From Helicoverpa zea (taxonomy: Eukaryota; Arthropoda; Insecta; Lepidoptera; Noctuidae), in NCBI RefSeq assembly GCF_022581195.2, contig NC_061468.1, positions 11,922,001-11,986,000 of the forward strand: 64,000 bases of DNA, read 5' to 3'. Positions 56,501 through 63,654 of this stretch are shown here, in pieces. The stretch's first letter is position 1. The number at the start of each line of letters is the position of its first letter. The notes beneath the pieces are model-generated. The model was given only the letters and a program-made list of their open reading frames with translations. It was not told the origin of the DNA and did no database searches. The translations under genes were made by a program, and so were the position numbers.

Positions 56501-58784
56501 GACGTCGTACGTAAGCAGCTTAAACTGAAGATCAATAGCAACGAAGTCAACTTGGATAAACTGTTTCAAACGGTTGGTTGGTTACGTAATTGCACTTTTG
56601 CATTTGTGTCAACGCTGCATTGCATTGCATTCCTGGGGCTCGATTCTCCTAAGTTAATAATGTCAAAATCGAAAAGAAATCGAATTGCAATATGATCGCA
56701 ATAGCAGTTTTAACAATATCGGGCATTCTGCTACTAATTTAAGACCAATCGTATTCCAACGACATTCGATTGGTTTGCGATTGGTCTGCTATTTTGGTGA
56801 TTTTGGTCTATACGGTAGTTTGCTCTACAATCATATTGCAATAGTTAATCACTTGCAGTCAAAATGATTCATTATTGAATGACAGAAAAGGATAATAAAA
56901 AACTTTTTACAAAAAAATAAAACCGACTCCCAAAAACACTGAAAAGCAAAAAAAAACTATTCTTAGGTGCATCGGCCTAGAAGTCGGTGGCGTTATAAAC
57001 TTAGTTACATCCATTAGAGAGAGAGTTTTTGGGAGTCGGTTTTAATTTTTTGTAAAAAGTTTTTTATTTTTAGCTTTTCAGTGACAAGCATAGTTGTCAC
57101 TATCCGTGTGGAAAGTTCTCATCAATACGAACAATATAAGCCCAAGCACGAGGTAGTTTACATATTCAATTGTCGAGTTCCCTCGACCTTCGCTGGTCTC
57201 CATCATCAGGTCAGCTTCAAACCTTCACTGTTGCAAAGGTCTCGTCAATACGAACAAAATAAGCCCAAACACGAGGTAGTTTTTTACACATTCATTGTTC
57301 AAGTTCCCTTGACCTTCTCTGGTCTTCATCATCAGGTCAGCTCCAAGCCTTCACCATTGCATAGTGTTATCAGACATGCGCCTTAGTGTCAAGTTTTTAC
57401 CCTACGTATGCCTACGATTTTCGAAAGTTGCCCTCGATTTCTCAGGGTTTCCATCATCAGATCCTGACCTGGTGACTATGGGACCACCTGGGAGGTAAAC
57501 CCTATCAAACAAAAAAAAAAATTGCAAATCGGTCGAGGCGTCTCTGAGTAATCGGTGAACATACATAAAAAAAAAAAAAAAAGAAAAAAAAAAAAAAAAG
57601 ATCCCGACGAATTGAGAACCTCCTCCTTTTTGGGAAGTCGGTTAAAAACGTTTATTTCAAAGAAAAAATAGCGGAATGCCACATTAGCCACATACGTTTC
57701 AATCGTAATCGAGTCGGGATTGGATCTCATTCGAACCGAGTCGAACGTGAATCGTATGTCGCTTAAGTAAAATTAGGAGAATCGGGCCCCTGAGTTAATC
57801 GTCATGAGCCTTTTTATTATCCCATTGATGGACACAGGCTCTCACACAGAGATGGATTGAGCGTTGATCACGACACGACGCTTGCCCACAGAGGTCAGGG
57901 GTGCATCGCATCCAGCACTCAAAAAAGGCTGTGGACACATTTATCACAATCAATCAACATTTATCAAAATTCGCATTTTTGTTCTTCGCTTATGTTTTTT
58001 TCTACCTTAACTACAAACTAAAAAAAACGGGTCTCTGCACTGGCGCCGTCTTGCCTACTTCGGGTCTTCTGCCTTTATGTGGAATAGTAATTTCAGAAGT
58101 AGGTACCTACAGCTACCTATTTTGTCGAAAATATGCTTAAATACACACCTACCTATTTTGTCGAAAATATGCTTAAATACAAACTTAGAAGAGTTACCTA
58201 CATTGGTACCTACTTGCCTGATCTGGAACCGAACCCACACCCTCATAGGTACTTGTGAGGTTGCTCTGCCCAATAGGCCACCACGATTTTCTTTGTACGC
58301 TAAGCTAATAAGTTCTCCTTGAAACATTTGTTTTCTCTTTAGAATGAAGAGGGCTTCGATCGCGTGGAGTTTGCTCGTGAGTTATTCCGACAACGGCAGC
58401 TTGCCCAAGACAAGTACATCCGGGAGGTGGTGACTGAGCTCGGTGGTAAGCACGCCGCTAACAAGACTGTCTCTGTGGAGAACGTGAAGCGAGCCTTTGC
58501 CATCGTCGATCCAGCTATAGGTGGTTTTCATAAGTTGTCGTTTGTTTGAGTGTAATGTTCATGTATGTAGGTAGTTATAGATAATTCTAATTATTAAATT
58601 ACTTATTTCCCTAGATCATATTCGCATGGAGCGCTACATTCGTTGGGCCTTTTCCGATCCATCCACAGAACTTAATATAATTCCCCCAATACCTCTAAAA
58701 ACCCTAACTACAAGGCTTGCCGCTGGTGACATAGAACGTGTTGGGCCCCGATATAGAGGTACTCATCGCAGAATATACAAGTAA
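44388..58784 (+). CDS. TSNAXIP1: TSNAXIP1-like protein (translin-associated factor X-interacting)
   Basis: Twelve exons join in one frame with all phases matching: 44388-44513, 44610-44744, 47616-47753, 50879-51060, 54663-54838, 54914-55040, 55167-55275, 55359-55525, 56128-56323, 56420-56572, 58343-58520, 58615-58784. They total 1857 nt, 618 residues (human TSNAXIP1 is about 650). The N-terminus holds the family domain (IYREAFEKLINGTITYSRIL). A coiled coil follows (KKLLKENEDLREQNLKLTFE and EYDTLEAKYYHLSKALDKLE), then a helical C-terminal half with possible EF-hand-like segments (IEDFEKISKATFPLKSEVDI). The family is named for binding TSNAX and is linked to testis and ciliated cells in vertebrates. 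The insect role is not known from sequence. Intron 2 contains the homocysteine methyltransferase gene. Confidence 0.85.
44610..44744 (+). CDS. TSNAXIP1: TSNAXIP1 exon 2
   Basis: IYREAFEKLINGTITYSRIL then SEIKQAYDCAILIRDKRISQ, the strongest match to the TSNAXIP1 N-terminal domain. Acceptor TTTTTGCAG, donor GTAAGT, 45 codons, phase 0. Confidence 0.88.
44967..45205. mobile_element. Mariner-like MITE (TA duplication)
   Basis: Inverted ends TACAGCTTGGCAAAAAAGAG and its partner CTCTTTTTTGCCAAGCTGTA, 239 bp. If TA is the target duplication, the TIR begins CAGCTTGGC. No coding capacity. Confidence 0.78.
45279..45434. mobile_element. PIF/Harbinger-like MITE with TAA duplication
   Basis: A near-perfect palindrome from AGGGCTTATTAC to GTAATAAGCCCT with arms of about 38 bp (GACTAAATTCAGTCGTCTAA and complement), directly flanked by TAA on both sides. 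The 3-bp TAA duplication points to PIF/Harbinger. It lies about 250 bp upstream of the methyltransferase start. Confidence 0.78.
45690..46688 (+). CDS. Homocysteine S-methyltransferase
   Basis: An intronless 332-residue frame of the Hcy-binding family (bacterial MmuM, plant HMT, fly CG10621 type). It transfers a methyl group from S-methylmethionine or S-adenosylmethionine to homocysteine, making methionine; cytosolic. The start LVLDGGFSTQL (12-22) is typical. Then TNTYQAS (65-71), GSIGPYGAHLHDGSEYSG (122-139), FETIPCLKEA (171-180), the zinc-ligand stretch VNCCSP (Cys235) and GGCCRT (Cys302, Cys303). All three zinc cysteines are present and length is normal. The ATG at 45690 places DGGFSTQL near the N-terminus as in the family. 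It sits in intron 2 of TSNAXIP1 on the same strand. ATTAAA near 46806 may serve as polyadenylation signal. Confidence 0.95.
   Translation: MSATGDVAPKVLVLDGGFSTQLSCHVGTTADGDPLWSARFLQTHPDDVVNTHLDFLRAGSDVIMTNTYQASVGGFVKHLGVTPEDGYALIKHAVGLAKRARDTYIEECRESGHVPQAPLIAGSIGPYGAHLHDGSEYSGNYADVTPVDTMREWHMPRIRALVEAGVDFLAFETIPCLKEAEMLVRILKEYPQMRGWLSFSCKDENSLAHGEDFKTAAKKCWDMNPNQLVAVGVNCCSPKIVAKLFKGINDDRQHSPIPFITYPNSGEKYNPQIGWIDRDKCEALAHFVPDWLDVGVRYVGGCCRTYGADISLIKNQVQIWMDSHTKAASNKH
46982..47477. mobile_element. MITE with long inverted arms, 3' of the methyltransferase
   Basis: The left arm (CTCGTAAGTTGATCAATTTT, then GTAGTTGATCAACTCTCGGA) and right arm (TCCGAGAGTTGATCAACTAC, then AAAATTGATCAACTTACGAG) pair over about 75 bases. 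Each arm itself holds TTGATCAA palindromes. No coding capacity. Confidence 0.8.
47616..47753 (+). CDS. TSNAXIP1: TSNAXIP1 exon 3 (coiled coil)
   Basis: RVFGISVTKKQRDDKIKKLL then KENEDLREQNLKLTFETSKL, a heptad-rich helix. 46 codons, phase 0, acceptor TTCACAG, donor GTGTGT. Confidence 0.82.
48272..50152. mobile_element. Rearranged GGGCCCGATTCTCC-family MITE cluster
   Basis: It starts GGGCCCGATTCTCCTAATTT like the complete copy at 55623-55979. Segments of the family (GCGGAATGCCACATACG, AATCGAATCGCAATATGATC) recur at 48370-48524, 49557-49895 and 49900-50150. A hAT element splits it at 48533. The right end does not close with the expected inverted terminus. Confidence 0.7.
48533..49548. mobile_element. 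hAT-like transposon nested in a MITE, exact 8-bp duplication
   Basis: The ends CAGCCCCGGATCT and AGATCCGGGGCTG enclose 1016 bp. TCGGGCAT stands immediately outside both ends (48525-48532 and 49549-49556), and joining the flanks restores the MITE sequence. The interior has three GCGAGCG(A/T)AGCGAGCG motifs and no recognised transposase. Confidence 0.9.
50155..50510 (-). repeat. tRNA-derived SINE, second family
   Basis: On the minus strand box B GGTTCGATTCCCGGGTCGGG (50297-50278) follows a head with GTAGTGGCAGAGTGCGAC (box-A like). The body GAAATCGCTTTGTGGGTTTT ends near 50160. It differs from the 10587 family. Confidence 0.65.
50560..50790 (+). repeat. R1-type LINE 3' end relic
   Basis: It shares AAGGCCTGCCGGGGCTGCGG and GATTGTTCGAAAGAGTTACC with the minus-strand relic at 18190-18330, then 3' UTR to GACGTCGTTAAAAAGAAAA. 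No reverse transcriptase part is left. It lies just before TSNAXIP1 exon 4. Confidence 0.6.
50879..51060 (+). CDS. TSNAXIP1: TSNAXIP1 exon 4
   Basis: LNDDKFSDYLTLMKERDARY then YFENLALQMKLKELDG and DDAYGDPVVLRIALDR. 182 bp, phase 0 in and 2 out, acceptor GGCCAG, donor GTAACT. Confidence 0.88.
51485..51977 (-). repeat. LTR (left copy)
   Basis: TGTCGG...CCGACA. Shared internal marks with the right copy include GGGGAGAAGAAGTGGCGGAA and TTCACCGGAAACGCCACCAG. Confidence 0.88.
52110..52310. repeat. Imperfect ~20-bp tandem repeats in the LTR element
   Basis: Repeated GGCTTCCCTTAAACCAG-like units (about ten, 16-24 bp, drifting) lie 3' of the integrase relic in element orientation. Confidence 0.75.
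53844..54345 (-). repeat. LTR (right copy)
   Basis: Same borders and content as the left copy, with a 10-base CTTTACACA duplication near 54120 and a slightly different first 30 bases. Confidence 0.88.
54663..54838 (+). CDS. TSNAXIP1: TSNAXIP1 exon 5 (coiled coil)
   Basis: EQLSITQTDLKKMTDEYADT then REYDTLEAKYYHLSKALDKL. 176 bp. The donor is GTCAGT, fixed by phase with exon 6. Acceptor TCTCTAG. Confidence 0.87.
54914..55040 (+). CDS. TSNAXIP1: TSNAXIP1 exon 6
   Basis: LKSSIEEELFETKERCSELE then PRPQWELCADFIGGGRD. 127 bp, acceptor ATTGCAG, donor GTCAAT. Confidence 0.87.
55167..55275 (+). CDS. TSNAXIP1: TSNAXIP1 exon 7
   Basis: WWQLARGLSSRDTLRVLLKE then LGPAAESDHLEHFDGL. 109 bp, acceptor ATCCAG, donor GTAAGA. 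Confidence 0.88.
55359..55525 (+). CDS. TSNAXIP1: TSNAXIP1 exon 8
   Basis: GMDPVIPPYLRYEGKVRNLR then LSRREISVIINDIWLGKMDS. 167 bp, acceptor TTTATTAG, donor GTACTA. The PPYLR.EG.VRN segment is the most family-like stretch of the C-terminal half. Confidence 0.88.
55623..55979. mobile_element. Complete MITE of the GGGCCCGATTCTCC family
   Basis: The inverted ends GGGCCCGATTCTCCTAA and TTAGGAGAATCGGGCCC bound 357 bp whose interior also pairs loosely. It is the reference copy for 48272-50152 and 56636-57789. It lies in TSNAXIP1 intron 8. Confidence 0.85.
56128..56323 (+). CDS. TSNAXIP1: TSNAXIP1 exon 9
   Basis: YQQPSVRAEWAYNLCAGAEQ then VFWGVLHGHLSERIYWGLRA. GC-rich, 196 bp, acceptor CTGTCAG, donor GTGCTA. 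Confidence 0.88.
56420..56572 (+). CDS. TSNAXIP1: TSNAXIP1 exon 10
   Basis: TISIEDFEKISKATFPLKSE then IKNLMDVVRKQLKLKINSNE. 51 codons, phase 0, acceptor TTTACAG, donor GTTGGT. Confidence 0.86.
56636..57789. mobile_element. Same MITE family, interrupted by another element
   Basis: Ends GGGCTCGATTCTCCTAAG and TTAGGAGAATCGGGCCC. The MITE sequence stops at GACAGAAAAGGATAA (56895) and resumes at AAAAACGTTTATTTC (57643), so the block between is an insertion. Confidence 0.82.
56896..57642. mobile_element. Insertion with terminal hairpin and ~125-bp direct repeats
   Basis: The left part is a hairpin: AACTTTTTACAAAAAAATAA with ACCGACTCCCAAAAAC (56901-56938) pairs with 57025-57061. Two direct repeats follow (57112-57238 and 57239-57366), each with ACGAGGTAGTTT and CATCATCAGGTCAGCT. 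The end is CCTCCTCCTTTTTGGGAAGT then CGGTT. The class is unclear; it could be Helitron-like. No coding part. Confidence 0.65.
57800..58300 (-). repeat. SINE fragments near TSNAXIP1 exon 11
   Basis: 58185-58290 carries the minus-strand tRNA-like head (ATCGTGGTGGCCTATTGGGC, GGTTCGGTTCC). 57830-57920 holds a diverged tail (GACACAGGCTCTCACACAGA). An 11-base TTTTGTCGAAA repeat pair lies between (58110-58175). Confidence 0.6.
58343..58520 (+). CDS. TSNAXIP1: TSNAXIP1 exon 11
   Basis: NEEGFDRVEFARELFRQRQL then KYIREVVTELGG and VSVENVKRAFAIVDPAI. 178 bp, acceptor TCTTTAG, donor GTGGTT. Confidence 0.87.
58615..58784 (+). CDS. TSNAXIP1: TSNAXIP1 exon 12 (stop)
   Basis: DHIRMERYIRWAFSDPSTEL then LTTRLAAGDIERVGPRYRG and RRIYK before TAA at 58782-58784. 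Acceptor TTCCCTAG. No strong AATAAA follows nearby; AATTAAAAG near 58900 is weak. Confidence 0.87.
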
Positions 58785-59236
58785 TACATTATTGGATTCA
58801 TCTGAAGATATCAAAGAATTGTTGACTACATGGCAAACTTAATCTACAGGAGGTGTTAATTTCCAAGTGCAGAAAGGTTCACAATAAGAAAAAAAAATGA
58901 AATTAAAAGTAATCGTATTTTTTTTTATTTCGGTTTTTGGTGATTATTTACTCATACAGCCCTAGCCCTAGAGCCCCAGTCCCATTATTCTAAGCTCGAT
59001 GCCCAGTCCCCAAGAATGAATGAAGAATGGCAACGCTACAGATGACCACAGAGCACATGGCAACGCATTGATATTCGACTGTCAAAGTCAAATCAATCAA
59101 ATCATTCAAATGTCAATAACCGCTGTGCCTGCTACGAATGCTACGATCTGTGATTATAACCTTACTCTAAACTTTAAAACCATTTATTTATAAACTGTAC
59201 TCGTGTATCTGCTGAAATATAAAAATACAGACCAAT
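58785..59236. promoter_or_regulatory. Intergenic gap: TSNAXIP1 3' end and WDR89 promoter
   Basis: 452 bp between the TSNAXIP1 stop and the WDR89 start on the same strand. It must hold the TSNAXIP1 3' UTR and the WDR89 5' UTR. A direct repeat of AATCAATCAAATCATTCAAA type stands near 59090-59110. No clear TATA or polyadenylation signal. Confidence 0.4.
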
Positions 59237-59385
59237 ATGGCTGATATTGTGGATACTGAGGAAGTTGACAGAGACACTGTAGAACCTGATGTGTTAGAAC
59301 AACAGTTCCAAAAGAAATACAAATTACTCACAGAAACAACTGTATCACTTAAGAGATCTTATATTAATAAATTACATGCAACCAA
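59237..59385 (+). CDS. WDR89: WDR89 exon 1
   Basis: MADIVDTEEVDRDTVEPDVL then an alpha-helical lead KLLTETTVSLKRSYINKLHA. 149 bp, donor GTAAGT, phase 2. Confidence 0.85.
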
Positions 59386-61087
59386 GTAAGTATTCAGGGC
59401 ATATCGTACGGTGTGCAAAGAACTCAGGACTTACTAAATCTCTCTTACAAATGGCGAGTTTTTGAGCTATAGAAATCTTTTAACATTGAAAATATAAACA
59501 ATTATTTAATGACTGCAGATCGTTGAAAATAGCAGTAAGTTTATCAGACAACAGCATAGAGGTATACCAGCTAGACAGCACGTCTCTGAGCAAGGTGTGT
59601 CGCCTGAGCGGCCACGAGAAGGCGCTGACGGAGGTGGTGTGCGACCCCAACGAGGACCACCTCGTGTACTCGGCCGGGCAGGACGGGCTCGTCAAACTGT
59701 GGGACACGCGGACCAGCGGCACCTGTGTGCAGGAGTATAAGGGTAACATATGGGATTTCTCATTCAAAACAAAGATCAACCATTTCAGAAAAAATATTCC
59801 CGTTGTAACTGTCTAAACTCTTGCTAGTTAGTTTTGAACCAAGACTTGGTTCGGATAAGTGTATTACAACTGTGTTTTATTTGAATTCATAGATAAGGAC
59901 GAAGAGCTAATCAAGCCTTTTGAGTGTATGGACATCTCTTGCAATGGGAGAGTGCTGTGTGCCGGTAGTCAGCTGGTGGAGGACGATGCTTACTTGGTGT
60001 TCTGGGACAACCGGCAGCCCAACCCACTGGGTGGCTACTGGAACTCACACACTGATGACATCACACAGGTAATATATGTTTTTGTGATATTTTATCAGGT
60101 TCATGAGTTTTCATTCATTCATGCAATTATAAAATATCTGCTACTGCAAGAAAAATATTATATTTTATATATTATCATTGCAAATTCCTTGTGTCATTTC
60201 ATCCACTAATTAATCACCATTAATTCCAGGTGAAATTCCACAAAACAAAGACAGAGATACTAGCAACAGGCTCACTGGATGGCCTTCTGAATGTGTTCAA
60301 CGTGATGGAGCTGAGTGAAGATGATGCTCTCATGTACTCCCTGAACATAGAGAACTCTGTGGAGAAGTTAAGCTGGCTGGACGAGAAGCAGGTGGCGTGC
60401 ATTACACAGTCCAATGACCTGCAGCTGTGGGATACCAGCACTGGAGACATGCTTACGAGTTTCACCAGAGATAAACTTTCTAGAAGTATAAGGGTAAGCA
60501 ATGTGTCATGATTAAATAAATATAAATAAATGCTTTATTTTTGCAAATCCTTACAATTTTACTTAATATTCTAGCAGGTTTACAATTTAATAATGGCACA
60601 CAAATGTTGAGACCCTGGCCTCTTAACTAGGAATGCCTGTGACTTAGGAGCCAGAAATTTGCTGTAAGGCTTCATTTTTGGTAAACTATGTGTTGAACTA
60701 AAACTGTGAAGCAATAAGCCTGTATCGGTGGGCAGCCTTTAAAATTGCTAAACTCATGTTTGCAGAGAAGTAAAGCTGACGACTGTTACTTGGTGGACAC
60801 ATACACGTCGATAGACGACACGCCGGTGGTTCTGGCTGGCTCCTATGAAGGTGATGGGTAAGATAGAATACTTTATATTATGTTAGTTTTAGGCTAGTGT
60901 GTTATCACGCTTAACGCAAAAATGCCGATGTAATGAACAATTTTGCAATGAATACAAGTAAATGTATATGAATGAACGTGGTAGGCACGTGCTGCGCTCG
61001 GTGACGGTGGCGGACAAGCGGCTGCAGCCGAGCTCCAACTTCGCGGAGAACAAGCAGACCGTCCGCTGCTGCTGGTACGATGCACAA
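59237..61087 (+). CDS. WDR89: WDR89-like WD-repeat protein, 3' end missing
   Basis: Six exons join in frame (59237-59385, 59519-59742, 59893-60068, 60230-60493, 60766-60857, 60985-61087), 1008 nt, 336 codons (human WDR89 has 387 residues). Blades are visible: IAVSLSDNSIEVYQLD; GHEKALTEVVCDPNEDHLVY then SAGQDGLVKLWDTR; FECMDISCNGRVLCAGS with DDAYLVFWDNRQ; HTDDITQVKFHKTKTEILAT with GSLDGLLNVFNV; LSWLDEKQVACITQ with LQLWDTS. CAGS...DDAYLVFWD and H(T/S)DD(I/V)TQV(K/R)FH are typical of WDR89. It is a beta-propeller scaffold of little-known role. The last exon, with the C-terminal blade, is not recognised before 64000. The start ATG at 59237 is the first in frame. Confidence 0.88.
59519..59742 (+). 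CDS. WDR89: WDR89 exon 2 (WD blade)
   Basis: SLKIAVSLSDNSIEVYQLDS then a full WD repeat ending KLWDTRTSGTCVQEYK. 224 bp, acceptor ACTGCAG, donor GTAACA. Confidence 0.9.
59893..60068 (+). CDS. WDR89: WDR89 exon 3 (WD blade)
   Basis: DKDEELIKPFECMDISCNGR then LVFWDNRQPNPLGGYWNSHT. 176 bp, acceptor TTCATAG, donor GTAATA. Confidence 0.9.
60230..60493 (+). CDS. WDR89: WDR89 exon 4 (WD blades)
   Basis: VKFHKTKTEILATGSLDGLL and NDLQLWDTSTGDMLTSF. 88 codons, phase 0, acceptor ATTCCAG, donor GTAAGC. Confidence 0.9.
60766..60857 (+). CDS. WDR89: WDR89 exon 5
   Basis: RSKADDCYLVDTYTSIDDTP then VVLAGSYEGDG. 92 bp, acceptor TTTGCAG, donor GTAAGA. Confidence 0.87.
60985..61087 (+). CDS. WDR89: WDR89 exon 6
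   Basis: HVLRSVTVADKRLQPSSNFA then NKQTVRCCWYDAQ, like the TVRSFCW of human WDR89. 103 bp, acceptor GTGGTAG, donor GTAAGT, so the gene goes on. Confidence 0.87.
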
Positions 61088-62560
61088 GTAAGTACTTCCT
61101 CTTTCACTCAAAAACTACGCCTATTTGACAAATAATTGATGGACTTCTAAACAAGATATATATTGGATTACGAAATAAACATAGCTGCATCCACTGGATA
61201 TCGTCTTCTGGACAGATGCACCTAAAAGTTTTGTTTTTTTATTGTAAAGTTTTTAGAAGTAATTTTTTTTAGAGAGCAACAGTTGTCTATCGCCGTTAAA
61301 TAAACAGCAAGTACGTAATTGAAATCTAGCTGTTAATTTTTCACTTTCTCAAACTCAAACTCAAACTCAAAATTTTTTATTTCAAATAGGCCTATGAAAG
61401 CTCTTTCGAAACGTCAAAGTTAGGTGCACGGTTCCAAAGAGTTGGTCTCATGGAGAAGAACCGGCAAGAAACTCCATGGACACTCTTTTTAAAAGAAAAT
61501 AAAAATAATTACAAACATACAGTTTTCTATCTAGTCCTGAGAATGTTATACAATCAAAATTGAGCTAAAAATGTATTAACAAATTATACAAAATAATTTT
61601 AGTGCAATCGTTACTGGAAAAATAATTTATACAATTCAAAGAAAAAATATATTGGGTAACCAAGTTCGTATATAATGCAATTTGGGGTCTTGCTGGCTTG
61701 GTCTGGGCGGAGGCACTCCCGTGCCCGTGGTCGCCGGGGAAGCCACATGTGCAGAGAAAAAGAAAAAACAATATTAATTTAACGCCAGGCATCACTGTCA
61801 TTAATGTAATCCTGAATTTTATAATACGCCTTTTTAATCAAAATGTTTTTAACTACATTCTTAAACTTTTTATCAGTGAGATCAAGGATACATTTAGGTA
61901 GCTTGTTATAAAAACGTACACAATTCCCTAAGAACGACTTATTTGTTTTTGTTAGCCTAAACTTGGGAACCACTAATTTATGTTTGTTACGTGTATTTAG
62001 CTGGTGAATGTCACTTTTAACTGTGAATTTATGGATGTTTTTGCGAACAAACATAATATTTTCAAAAATATACAAGGAAGGTAATGTAAGTATATTAATT
62101 TCCTTAAAGAATTCTCTAAGAGATTCGCGAGAGCCCATGCCATAGATCGCTCGGATCGCCCTTTTTTGCAAAACAAAAATTGATTGGACATCAGCCGCTG
62201 CCCCCCATAGCATAATGCCATATGACATCACGCAATGGAAATAGGCGAAGTATACAAGCCTGGCCGTAGCTATATCGGTCAGTTGTCTGATTTTTCTGAC
62301 TGCAAAAGCAGCAGATCCAAGTCGCCCTGATAGGGAGGATATATGGGGACCCCGTTGCAATTTACTGTCAATGGTAATGCCCAGAAATACTGTACTGTTA
62401 ATTAACTCTAATTTGCTCTTATCGAGCATTATATTTGTTTCAACCGCAGTGACGTTAGGCAAACAGAACTTAAGACATTTAGTCTTGGAAGCGTTTAATA
62501 ATAGATTGTTGGCTGCGAACCATTTGGAGAGAATTTCTAGGCTTTCATTAATGTGACTAA

Positions 62561-62991
62561 CGCGGTGTCCTGCGTGAGCGACGAACGCGACGCGACGCGA
62601 CGCTGCGAACGCGACGAACGCGATCAACTCAAAGGAATTCCCTACATGCGGCCTATGTGACAGTCTGCGGCGAGACGCGACGTAACGCGTACTTGTTTTG
62701 AGGGCGACCAGACGCGACACCGCGAACTATTCAGAAGCGTTGATTGTTGTGGGACAAAAAAAACATAAATATTAAAGAAATCGTTTATTAGTACAAACAA
62801 GTTGGAAGATTGTTGCTGTCTGTACTTTAAATATGAACTTTCAAGCAAAATTGTAACACAACTTCTCCATGATTTGAGAAGTAATGACCAAAATCACGTA
62901 GGACATCTGTCGCGTATAGCATCGCGTCGCATTACGTCGCGTCGTGTTGCGTCGCGTCGCGTCGCGTTCGTCGCTCACGCAGGACACCGCG
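62561..62991. mobile_element. PIF/Harbinger-like MITE with GCGAC-rich ends
   Basis: Inverted ends CGCGGTGTCCTGCGTGAGCG and CGCTCACGCAGGACACCGCG, continuing inward with repeated GCGAC units. The flanks are TAA (62558-62560) and TTA (62992-62994). Frame of the host ORF is only kept if the duplicated target is 3 bp, which fits PIF/Harbinger with one mutated base. Confidence 0.75.
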
Positions 62992-63102
62992 TTACATTGG
63001 GGTTCTTACGCTTAACTTTAAAAACAAGGGAAGGGTCATCCGCAAACAAAATAACATCCGAAATATCAGACAACACAAATGGAAGGTCATTTATATAAGC
63101 TA

Positions 63103-63329
63103 TAGTTCGGCCATTCAGAGAATGCGTTCCTGACACGTCGCGATTGAACTGACGACGTAACTTTGCAATGGCGTTGCAGTTACGATAAAAATATTTTTGC
63201 TGGTTGTTTACCGTTTTAACAATTGAGGAGCATTAAAACAACATTATTATATCAATAATCAATGAATGTAGTTACGTCGTCAGTTCAATCGCGACGTGTC
63301 AGGAACGCATTCTCTGAATGGCCGAACTA
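63103..63329. mobile_element. MITE with 60-bp perfect-looking inverted ends, TA duplication
   Basis: Ends TAGTTCGGCCATTCAGAGAA and TTCTCTGAATGGCCGAACTA pair over about 60 bp. TA stands outside both ends (63101-63102, 63330-63331). Removing the element and one TA puts the reverse transcriptase back in frame (FLFL then AYINDLPF), which fixes the borders. No coding capacity. Confidence 0.88.
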
Positions 63330-63654
63330 TAGGAACAGAAATGGACCCAGTATAGAGCCTTGAGGCACGCCCATTTTTACAACTGTCCCCGAAGATGTTG
63401 AGCCGAGGACATCCACTTTTTGCTGTCTGTTGGATAAATAAGACTGGACAAGTTCCAGAGATTTTCCACGAATGCCGTAGTGTCTCAGCTTAGAAATTAG
63501 TGTATCGTGGTCCACACAATCAAACGCCTTGGAGAGATCACAGAATATACCGACGGCATCCTGCGAACTCTCCCTCTTCTTTTTAGAGAGGTACATGTTC
63601 AATATGTATAATAAAGAGGATACCCAGTAGTTGATGTTTTTGTTAGCAGTTTAT

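Larger units (their letters stand above)
61345..63640 (-). mobile_element. Non-LTR retrotransposon (LINE) copy, split by two insertions
   Basis: On the minus strand it shows reverse transcriptase blocks IFCDLSKAFDCVDHDTLISK (near 63540-63480), GVPQGSILGPFLFL (to 63330), ILFADD (63034-63051) and a C-terminal domain down to a stop at 61779. The 3' UTR matches 10040-10165 and ends in CTCAAA repeats at 61345-61370. The copy is 5'-truncated and interrupted at 63103-63329 and 62561-62991. It lies in the WDR89 intron after exon 6. Confidence 0.85.
61779..63640 (-). pseudogene. LINE reverse transcriptase, interrupted
   Basis: Three pieces of one ORF: 63330-63640, 62995-63102 and 61779-62557. The palm motifs DLSKAFDCVDH, GVPQGS and FADD are present, with the catalytic FADD codons at 63035-63046. 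The thumb and C-terminal region (TVFLGITIDSKLQRGPHISS, HCVMSYGIMLWG, NCVRFYNKLPKC) is intact to the stop. Removing the two inserts would leave no other obvious break, so the copy looks young. The clade is not certain (Jockey/CR1-like by eye). Confidence 0.82.

Noticed and set aside
61779..62557. Continuation of the WDR89 gene
   Set aside because: It is a LINE reverse transcriptase on the opposite strand; no WD repeat was found after 61087.
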